From Companilactobacillus huachuanensis (lineage in GTDB: Bacteria > Bacillota > Bacilli > Lactobacillales > Lactobacillaceae), in assembly GCF_005404815.1 (NCBI RefSeq), contig NZ_BJDF01000017.1, positions 16,522 to 80,521 of the forward strand: a stretch of DNA of 64,000 bases. Direction: 5' to 3'. Shown here piece after piece: positions 10,433-15,106 of the stretch. Positions within the stretch are counted from its first letter, which is position 1, and each line of letters starts with the position of its first letter. The notes below the pieces were generated by a model, which searched no databases, was not told the DNA's origin, and saw only the letters and a list, made by a program, of their open reading frames with translations. A program made the translations under genes and the position numbers.

Positions 10433-11233
10433 TTGAATAAATTCATTCAAGTTTTAACAATTGCAGGATCAGATTCTGATGGTAGTGCAGGAGCCCAGGC
10501 TGACCTAAAAACTTTCATGGCATGCGGGGTTTACGGAATGTCTGTATTGACAGCAGCAGTAGCTGGAAACTCATACGGTATTCATGACAATGTAAATATG
10601 CCTATCAGTTTCATAAAAAATGAAATTAAGGATATTAAAGATGACTTTAAGGTTTCAGCTTTTAAAACCGGTATGTTATCCGATTCTGAAATAATCACTA
10701 CAGTTGCTAATGAGATTAAGGACAAACCTTTTGGTAAATTTATATTAGACCCTGTTATTAGTACAAAGCATGGTGCTATGTTACTAGAACCAGATGCCTA
10801 TCAAACATTGATTGATGAGCTATTCCCACTGGCTGATTTAATAACTCCAAACTACTATGAAGCACAAAAATTATCAGGATTAAAATTAGAAAGTAAAGAT
10901 GAAATTATAACGGCAGCCAAAATGCTTCGAAAATTAGGACCTAAAAATATTATGATCAAAGGTCAACACAATGATAATAATATAAGTACCGTTGAAGATT
11001 ATGTATTATTAGAAGATGGGACTTCATTTTGGATTTCCGAACCATATGTTGAAACCACCCATGTAAATGGAACTGGTGATACGCTTTCCTCATGTATCGT
11101 TGCAGAAATTGCAAAAGGACAAACTATGGATCAAGCAATTCGAACAGCCAAAACATTCACTTACGAAGCAATTAAAAACGAAATTGATGTTGGTCATAAG
11201 TTTGGGCCAGTAAATCATCTAATAAAAATTTAA
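10433..11233 (+). CDS. ThiD/PdxK-type hydroxymethylpyrimidine or pyridoxal kinase
   Basis: 266-aa ribokinase-fold kinase that phosphorylates hydroxymethylpyrimidine (thiamine pathway) or pyridoxine/pyridoxal (vitamin B6 salvage). Markers: TIAGSDSDGSAGAQADLKTF at the N-terminus, FILDPVISTKHG, LITPNYYEA, and the ATP/anion-hole motif NGTGDTLSS near residue 210. Start TTG 10433 is chosen because GAGGTG ends 7 nt upstream; the GTG at 10424 lies inside that site. In lactobacilli without thiamine synthesis such proteins often work as B6 kinases, which would feed PLP enzymes such as the decarboxylase at 15-17 kb, but no link is shown. It stands alone, divergent from the isomerase-like gene. Confidence 0.85.
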   Translation: MNKFIQVLTIAGSDSDGSAGAQADLKTFMACGVYGMSVLTAAVAGNSYGIHDNVNMPISFIKNEIKDIKDDFKVSAFKTGMLSDSEIITTVANEIKDKPFGKFILDPVISTKHGAMLLEPDAYQTLIDELFPLADLITPNYYEAQKLSGLKLESKDEIITAAKMLRKLGPKNIMIKGQHNDNNISTVEDYVLLEDGTSFWISEPYVETTHVNGTGDTLSSCIVAEIAKGQTMDQAIRTAKTFTYEAIKNEIDVGHKFGPVNHLIKI

Positions 11234-11349
11234 TCTTTTTTTAACCTTCTAAATTAATTTGGTTCATCCAAATCCCTTGTTAGATATGTGTTTCCAAGAA
11301 TAAATCTAAGACATATTACATTGTGTAAATAAATTATTAAATATTTTTG

Positions 11350-11378
11350 TTGACAATTCATTAACTTGGTCTTAGTAT
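11350..11378 (+). promoter_or_regulatory. Promoter of the Trp T-box microprotein operon
   Basis: TTGACA at 11350-11355 and TAGTAT at 11373-11378 with a 17-nt spacer, just before the T-box leader. The region 11234-11349 shows nothing else recognisable. Confidence 0.7.
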
Positions 11379-11384
11379 AAGAGT

Positions 11385-11699
11385 CAACAAAAATAATTCG
11401 TCCATAAACCAATGAGATGGAAGTCAAGATTATCGTGCACGCCCAGAGAGTTGCCGGTGCTGAGAATGGCAATCGAACGCAGATAGTTAAATGGACCATC
11501 GAGGGTCTCTCCGAAAAGTAATGAGTACGGGAGAACGTTAGGCATACGTAAGTTGTCGGAGGGATGTTGGTCCCTCGCAAAGAGTAATGGAATTAATTTT
11601 GAGTGTATTTTTGATATACTCTATTTCAATCCATTAAAAAAAGGTGGCACCGCGGAAAATCCGTCCTTAAACGTTAATACGTTTATGGGCGGATTTTTT
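11385..11699 (+). promoter_or_regulatory. T-box riboswitch, Trp specifier
   Basis: Transcribed leader that binds uncharged tRNA and permits read-through. Lower stem I pairs GATGG (11416-11420) with CCATC (11496-11500). On the 3' side the specifier-loop codon TGG (11492-11494), followed by the expected purine, reads tryptophan. A distal stem (GTTGCC / GGCAA) with AGAGAG lies between. The T-box core GGTGGCACCGCGG is at 11643-11655, and the competing terminator (AATCCGTCC / GGGCGGATTTTTT) at 11656-11699. No aminoacyl-tRNA synthetase or ordinary biosynthetic gene follows; instead a set of very small genes does. Confidence 0.93.
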
Positions 11700-11719
11700 G
11701 TTTTCAGGAGGAACCTAAT

Positions 11720-11752
11720 ATGACAGAAAAACGATGGCAGTATTCAAATTAA
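11720..11752 (+). CDS. 10-aa leader peptide with one Trp codon (copy 1)
   Basis: MTEKRWQYSN, preceded by CAGGAGGAACCTAAT, directly after the T-box terminator. The single TGG codon is at 11735-11737. Seven nt later CAAATTAA (including the stop codon) can pair with TTAATTTG at 11771-11778, which abuts and includes the first G of the GGAGG of the next gene; an inner ATAAT/ATTAT stem extends the hairpin. This recalls the rtpLP leader peptide before anti-TRAP in B. subtilis. Ribosome stalling at TGG could open the next ribosome binding site; mechanism is inference. Confidence 0.75.
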   Translation: MTEKRWQYSN

Positions 11753-11782
11753 GATAATAAATATTATAAATTAATTTGGAGG
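11745..11782 (+). promoter_or_regulatory. Hairpin abutting the ribosome site of the 60-aa gene
   Basis: CAAATTAA (11745-11752) pairs with TTAATTTG (11771-11778), and ATAAT (11754-11758) with ATTAT (11763-11767), loop AAAT. The outer stem starts in the leader peptide's last sense codons and ends in the GGAGG of the next gene. The same two stems recur after the second leader peptide. Confidence 0.65.
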
Positions 11783-11790
11783 AACCTATT

Positions 11791-11973
11791 ATGAACAATA
11801 CAAAAAACGATACATATAAAATCAATGAATTAAATCTATCCAATGAATTAGCTAAACTTGCTAAAGATTATGACAACTATAAGGATGACGCCGAATTTGT
11901 ATCCGACTTGCACGACTTGATTACGAGTCACGAAGATCATTCATCATTGATATATTACGTATTACACAGATAA
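11791..11973 (+). CDS. 60-aa charged protein of the Trp T-box operon, unknown family
   Basis: Starts at ATG 11791 after GGAGGAACCTATT; an in-frame TTG at 11776 lies within the hairpin/ribosome-site region and is not preferred. The product is acidic and helix-prone (NELAKLAKDYDNYKDDAEFVSDLHDLI), ends SSLIYYVLHR, and has no Trp, no Cys, no signal peptide and no membrane segment. It is not recognised. By position it corresponds to anti-TRAP in the B. subtilis rtp operon, but it lacks the zinc-binding cysteines of that protein and no sequence similarity is claimed. It differs from the later genes in lacking the shared GLRKDYSNSINF tail. Likely real given ribosome binding site, spacing and operon context. 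Confidence 0.7.
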   Translation: MNNTKNDTYKINELNLSNELAKLAKDYDNYKDDAEFVSDLHDLITSHEDHSSLIYYVLHR

Positions 11974-12053
11974 TGAATGTTTTAGCCCGTTTTTTTAGCA
12001 ATTTAAATAAAAAGACATTAGTTAAAAAGAATTACTACAGGAGGCTCTCTCTT

Positions 12054-12089
12054 ATGAAAGAAACAAAACGATGGCAAATTTCAAATTAA
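12054..12089 (+). CDS. 11-aa leader peptide with one Trp codon (copy 2)
   Basis: MKETKRWQISN, preceded by CAGGAGG. It shares KRWQ-x-SN with the first leader peptide; TGG is at 12072-12074. Again exactly seven nt separate TGG from CAAATTAA, which can pair with TTAATTTG before the next GGAGG. Two peptides of different sequence keeping the same Trp position and the same downstream pairing suggests selection on this control element. Confidence 0.75.
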   Translation: MKETKRWQISN

Positions 12090-12129
12090 GATAATGAAAA
12101 AGTATAAATATTATAAATTAATTTGGAGG
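12082..12129 (+). promoter_or_regulatory. Hairpin abutting the ribosome site of the first TrpD-N-like gene
   Basis: CAAATTAA (12082-12089) pairs with TTAATTTG (12118-12125), and ATAAT (12091-12095) with ATTAT (12110-12114). The loop is longer than in copy 1 and differs in sequence, so the stems are kept while the loop diverged. Confidence 0.65.
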
Positions 12130-12137
12130 AACCAACT

Positions 12138-12410
12138 ATGATTGAAAATACTATTGAAAAGATTACTAAAAACGAAGATTTGACTTACGAAGAAACAAAA
12201 CAAGCATTTACTAATATTCTAAACGCCAATGCTACACAGAGACAGATCAGTGATTTTATCACTGCCTTGGGATCAAAAAAAGAGACTGTTTCTGAAATTG
12301 CCGGAACAATTGACACTCTTCATCAGAATACATTAAATACAGAAGACAATAAAAATACACTGAATAAATTGGGCCTTCGTAATGATTACTCAAACTCACT
12401 TAATTTCTAA
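12138..12410 (+). CDS. 90-aa TrpD N-terminal-domain-like protein with GLRNDYSNSLNF tail
   Basis: Residues 1-63 read like the small helical N-terminal domain of anthranilate phosphoribosyltransferase (TrpD): LTYEETKQAFTNIL, ATQRQISDFITAL, KETVSEIAGTIDTL. In TrpD this domain packs on the large catalytic domain and helps dimerise; the catalytic domain with its PRPP site is absent here. The last 17 residues (TLNKLGLRNDYSNSLNF) are not TrpD-like and end in the tail shared by the next four genes. No Trp, no Cys. GGAGGAACCAACT precedes ATG 12138. Expression should require Trp limitation (T-box). It may bind TrpD or another partner, or be the scaffold for the tail; function unknown. Confidence 0.75.
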   Translation: MIENTIEKITKNEDLTYEETKQAFTNILNANATQRQISDFITALGSKKETVSEIAGTIDTLHQNTLNTEDNKNTLNKLGLRNDYSNSLNF

Positions 12411-12468
12411 ACAATTATAAATAAATAAATTGGCGTAATTCGCCATCAAAATTCTGGAGGAACCAACT

Positions 12469-12741
12469 ATGATTAACAATTCTATTAAAAAAATTAATGA
12501 CAACAAAAATTTAACTTATGATGAAACAAAACAAGCATTTGATGAAATTCTATCTGGCCGTGCAACTACTAAACAAATTAGTGACTTTATCACTGGATTA
12601 GGTTTTAAAGAAGAAACTCCTACTGAAATTGCCGGAACAATTGATGCAATTAACTCGCATATACAAGTACCTGACAACAGTAAATACGTTCTTAATAAAA
12701 AAGGACTACGTAAAGACTATTCAAACTCAATTAACTTTTAA
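12469..12741 (+). CDS. 90-aa TrpD N-terminal-domain-like protein with GLRKDYSNSINF tail
   Basis: Paralogue of the preceding gene, same length. The TrpD-like part reads LTYDETKQAFDEILSG, ATTKQISDFITGLG, EETPTEIAGTIDAI, even closer to real TrpD because the ILSG-x-AT turn is kept. The tail VLNKKGLRKDYSNSINF follows after a short linker. No Trp, no Cys, no catalytic domain. TCTGGAGGAACCAACT precedes the ATG. A small hairpin (GGCG TAATT CGCC) lies 20 nt upstream instead of the Trp leader peptide unit, so any translational control differs from the copy before. Both TrpD-like copies have intact frames and good ribosome sites, which argues against simple decay of a trp operon. Confidence 0.75.
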   Translation: MINNSIKKINDNKNLTYDETKQAFDEILSGRATTKQISDFITGLGFKEETPTEIAGTIDAINSHIQVPDNSKYVLNKKGLRKDYSNSINF

Positions 12742-12780
12742 CTAAAAATTAAATCAATCTATTAACCGGAGGAATCAATT

Positions 12781-12876
12781 ATGATCAAATCTAATAAAAT
12801 CGACACTAAAAAGACTACTTCTCTTCTAAGTAAAAACGGTCTTCGTAAAGACTATTCAAATTCAATTAACTTTTAA
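12781..12876 (+). CDS. 31-aa repeat peptide 1 (GLRKDYSNSINF tail)
   Basis: Begins MIKSNKIDTKKT and ends TSLLSKNGLRKDYSNSINF. Strong site CCGGAGGAATCAATT before the ATG. Basic N-terminal half with no hydrophobic signal; no Trp, no Cys. The fixed C-terminal 12 residues are what all five tail-bearing products share, so this is probably the functional part, for example an interaction peptide or a mature product released from a leader. Unknown function. Confidence 0.75.
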   Translation: MIKSNKIDTKKTTSLLSKNGLRKDYSNSINF

Positions 12877-12915
12877 CTAAAAATAAAATCAATCTATTAA
12901 CTGGAGGAATCAATT

Positions 12916-13011
12916 ATGAACGAAACTAATAAAATCGATGCTAGAAAGAGTACTTCTCTTCTAAGTAAAAATGGTCTTCGTAAAGACTATTCAAATTCAA
13001 TTAACTTTTAA
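12916..13011 (+). CDS. 31-aa repeat peptide 2 (GLRKDYSNSINF tail)
   Basis: Begins MNETNKIDARKS and is identical to peptide 1 from TSLLSKN onward. CTGGAGGAATCAATT precedes the ATG. Between copies the first half varies by substitutions while the frame, length and tail are kept, which points to selection for the peptide rather than neutral repeats. Confidence 0.75.
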   Translation: MNETNKIDARKSTSLLSKNGLRKDYSNSINF

Positions 13012-13050
13012 TTAAAAATAAAATCAATCTATTAACTGGAGGAATCAATT

Positions 13051-13146
13051 ATGAACGAAACTAATAAAACCGATACTAAAAAGATTACTTCTCTTCTAAG
13101 TAAAAACGGCCTTCGTAAAGACTATTCAAATTCAATTAACTTTTAA
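13051..13146 (+). CDS. 31-aa repeat peptide 3 (GLRKDYSNSINF tail)
   Basis: Begins MNETNKTDTKKI with the same tail from TSLLSKN onward. Last gene of the array. Downstream follow a perfect hairpin and then a terminator, so the array is the 3' end of the T-box transcript. No modification enzyme, protease or exporter gene is adjacent. Confidence 0.75.
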   Translation: MNETNKTDTKKITSLLSKNGLRKDYSNSINF

Positions 13147-13185
13147 AAATTACTTCTCTGGACTCTCTGAATATAGTTCAACAAA

Positions 13186-13215
13186 TATTAATATGATCCG
13201 AGCTTCATATTAATA
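13186..13215 (+). repeat. Perfect 11-bp hairpin in the 3' UTR of the microprotein operon
   Basis: TATTAATATGA / TCATATTAATA with loop TCCGAGCT, 40 nt after the last peptide gene. No T run follows; instead AAGTCCTCCC, which is complementary to the GGAGG sites upstream. It may stabilise the mRNA; the anti-Shine-Dalgarno match could be chance. Confidence 0.5.
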
Positions 13216-13278
13216 AGTCCTCCCAAACATCCATTTTGGACCAATTGCACACTTTACTTCCTATATGTATCCCTAATT

Positions 13279-13317
13279 AAAACACCTAAACTTCATTGTA
13301 GAAGCTTAGGTGTTTTA
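13279..13317 (+). terminator. Terminator of the microprotein operon
   Basis: AAAACACCTAAACTTC / GAAGCTTAGGTGTTTT stem (one mismatch) followed by TTTTATTATT. It closes the transcript starting at the Trp T-box. The rest of 13318-13504 holds only a possible weak promoter of the tRNA gene (TTGATT 13437, TAAACT 13460, spacer 17). Confidence 0.8.
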
Positions 13318-13504
13318 TTATTCAAAAAATCCGATATGAAATTTTACCGTCTTAATCCCCTCAATATTCAAATCGCAAATATTCAAATGGCCCTTTCATG
13401 TATATATCCTTAATTACAATTATTTTAATATTACTATTGATTAATAAAGATCAAATGTGTAAACTTAACATGAGTTCAGATGGATATGAACATATTTTCA
13501 TTTT

Positions 13505-13575
13505 AGGGATATAGTTTAAAGGTAGAACTACGGTCTCCAAAACCGTCGGTGTGGGTTCAATTCCTACTATCCCTG
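13505..13575 (+). tRNA. tRNA-Trp (anticodon CCA)
   Basis: 71 nt folding as a cloverleaf: acceptor AGGGATA / TATCCCT with discriminator G, D arm GTTT...GAAC, anticodon stem ACGGT / ACCGT around loop CTCCAAA (anticodon CCA reads UGG), T arm GTGGG TTCAATT CCTAC. CCA is not encoded. It stands alone, away from rRNA and other tRNA genes, between two Trp T-box loci. Whether it is the only tRNA-Trp gene of the genome cannot be told. Confidence 0.95.
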
Positions 13576-13578
13576 TAT

Positions 13579-13617
13579 AAAAAAATGCATTAGCCAAAAG
13601 GCTAATGCATTTTTTTA
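13579..13617. terminator. Bidirectional terminator after tRNA-Trp
   Basis: ATGCATTAGCC / GGCTAATGCAT perfect stem with loop AAAA, flanked by A and T runs. It ends the tRNA transcript on the plus strand and the 95-aa gene on the minus strand, whose stop codon lies within the T run. Confidence 0.88.
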
Positions 13618-13902
13618 ATTTCGCCAACTATCCAATGAAATTTCGTTAATTCTTTCAAATAAATTCAAAGAAATTCCTACTCTATTACCAGCCACATCAA
13701 AGAATCTTAGGACTCCATCTTTATTCAACTTTAAATCAGGAGAATTACTTATTTCAAATGTAACCATTCTATCCCAATAATGATTTTTACTATTTTCTTT
13801 AACTTTAAAATCTAATTTTTCCTTACTTGCCACATCAGATTCTTTGATTTTTGATAATAGATCAACATCATATATTATATTTTGAGAGTTTGCTTCAGAC
13901 AT
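13615..13902 (-). CDS. 95-aa hypothetical protein
   Basis: Not recognised. Start ATG 13902 follows GGGAGG by 8 nt; a GTG immediately upstream is also open. Residues 1-35 are polar and helix-prone, and residues 42-90 look like a compact beta-rich domain (HYWDRMVTFEISN, LRFFDVAGNRVGISLNLFERI). No signal peptide or membrane segment. It contains two Trp codons, unlike the microproteins across the tRNA gene. It has its own terminators on both sides and is therefore a single-gene unit. Confidence 0.65.
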   Translation of the reverse strand: MSEANSQNIIYDVDLLSKIKESDVASKEKLDFKVKENSKNHYWDRMVTFEISNSPDLKLNKDGVLRFFDVAGNRVGISLNLFERINEISLDSWRN

Positions 13903-14035
13903 CACTATATCCTCCCTTAATTGGATAAATTCACCATCGTATTAATATCCCTAATTAAAGATAATAGACATGCATAGACAGTGCGTTTCCTCTTTACATC
14001 ACACTCTATTCAAACTTTGATTTATAAAAATACAC

Positions 14036-14072
14036 ATAAAAAGGAATCATATTACTTTTCGTATGATTCCCT
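14036..14072 (-). terminator. Terminator downstream of the DUF554 gene
   Basis: GGAATCATA / TATGATTCC stem followed on the minus strand by a T run. It lies about 200 nt after the DUF554 stop, and the stretch between (14073-14279) shows no gene. Confidence 0.65.
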
Positions 14073-14279
14073 CTATAAACCTAATTTAAATGTATATTAA
14101 AAGTATTTACGTAGGAAAATATTTTTTAATTTTTTTAAAATAAGAATTTTAGACTACTTTTAAATAATATTTTTTGAAGGATTGATTATTTGGCCTTTTT
14201 AGACAACCTTCTTACTTTAAAACAAATTATTAATTGTCCCCGCACAATATTTTTATTTGGAAAATACTTGGAATACTAT

Positions 14280-14972
14280 TTAAAAATGTAACAATGCTTT
14301 AGCAGCAAAGAAAATAATTGGAATCAATAGTGCCGGCATCATATTGGCAGCTTTTAAATCTTTCAATTGAAGTAAACTCAATCCAGAAGCAGCAACCATG
14401 AAACCACCAAGGATAGCAATCTCTGTAATGAATGGATCTGTTAAAGCACCTCTAGCAAATGTTGCAATCAAAATAATGATAAATTGGTAAACAAAGATGA
14501 TAGGTGCACAAATCATCATTCCCATGCCATCCGCTGCAGCCAAAATGGTTACCATTACAAAATCAAGTGATGCATTAACGAACAAGAATGTGAAATCGTG
14601 TGATGTAGCAGCCATAATACAACCAACAATTGGTAAAGCACCCAAAGTTGAAAGTATTACTTCTGTTGTAATTGATTTACCCAATCCTGCAGATTTACCT
14701 GCTGTAAGTCCATTAATTTTATCTTCTAGGTTCCAATAAGTACCTAGAGCAGTACCCAAAACCAATGCAACAATGAATAAAATTGCATATTTAGATTTTG
14801 GCATATATACTGCCAAACTTTCAAACCCAACACCAAATGCAATAAACCCTAATATTGCAAGTAGAATATTTTTATACTTACCACTCATCTTTTTACCGAT
14901 AAGGCTACCCAAAATTGAGGCAATAATAACGCCCCCGGCATCGACAAATGTACCAGTTAAACTCGCTAACAT
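14280..14972 (-). CDS. DUF554-family membrane protein
   Basis: 230-aa integral membrane protein with about seven hydrophobic helices, of the family that includes E. coli YqgA. It begins MLASLTGTFVDAGGVIIASILGSLIG, with later markers GLTAGKSAGLGKSI and AADGMGMMICAPIIF. Start ATG 14972 follows GGGGAT; a TTG at 14984 lies in that site. Function is not established; membership suggests transport. It lies downstream of the decarboxylase where amino-acid/amine antiporters sit in tyrosine decarboxylase loci, but a terminator separates the two, so a transport role for the decarboxylase is only a guess. Confidence 0.85.
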   Translation of the reverse strand: MLASLTGTFVDAGGVIIASILGSLIGKKMSGKYKNILLAILGFIAFGVGFESLAVYMPKSKYAILFIVALVLGTALGTYWNLEDKINGLTAGKSAGLGKSITTEVILSTLGALPIVGCIMAATSHDFTFLFVNASLDFVMVTILAAADGMGMMICAPIIFVYQFIIILIATFARGALTDPFITEIAILGGFMVAASGLSLLQLKDLKAANMMPALLIPIIFFAAKALLHF

Positions 14973-15023
14973 GATAATCCCCAACCTTTGTATTTAGATT
15001 TAATTAAATCAAAATTATTACTA

Positions 15024-15056
15024 AAAAAAGGAGAACTCTAGTTTGAGAGCTCTCCT
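15024..15056 (-). terminator. Terminator after the decarboxylase gene
   Basis: AGGAGAACTC / GAGCTCTCCT stem (one mismatch) with a T run on the minus strand, about 50 nt after the decarboxylase stop codon and before the DUF554 start. Confidence 0.8.
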
Positions 15057-15106
15057 AAAAACTGTATTTGAGCTACTTTTCATTATTCAAAAGGATTTCA
15101 TGTAAA

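Larger units (their letters stand above)
12742..13146 (+). repeat. Three tandem 135-bp repeats, each with a ribosome site and a 31-aa gene
   Basis: Units 12742-12876, 12877-13011 and 13012-13146 are each exactly 135 bp and differ at few positions. Each holds an untranslated spacer, GGAGGAATCAATT, ATG and a 31-codon gene. The unit end also matches the 3' end of the preceding 90-aa gene, so the array probably arose by duplicating that tail. Not a CRISPR array: units are coding and have no unique spacers. Confidence 0.95.

Noticed and set aside
11254..11580. 108-codon open frame on the minus strand across the T-box
   Set aside because: It is antisense to the conserved T-box stem I; no ribosome site and no protein-like composition.
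12742..13146. CRISPR array
   Set aside because: Repeat units are 135 bp, coding, contiguous and lack unique spacers; no cas gene is present.
11720..13146. Decayed trp biosynthetic operon
   Set aside because: A simple relic would show frameshifts and lost ribosome sites; here every small frame is intact with a good site and three peptides were duplicated exactly. Descent from a trp operon remains possible, but not mere decay.
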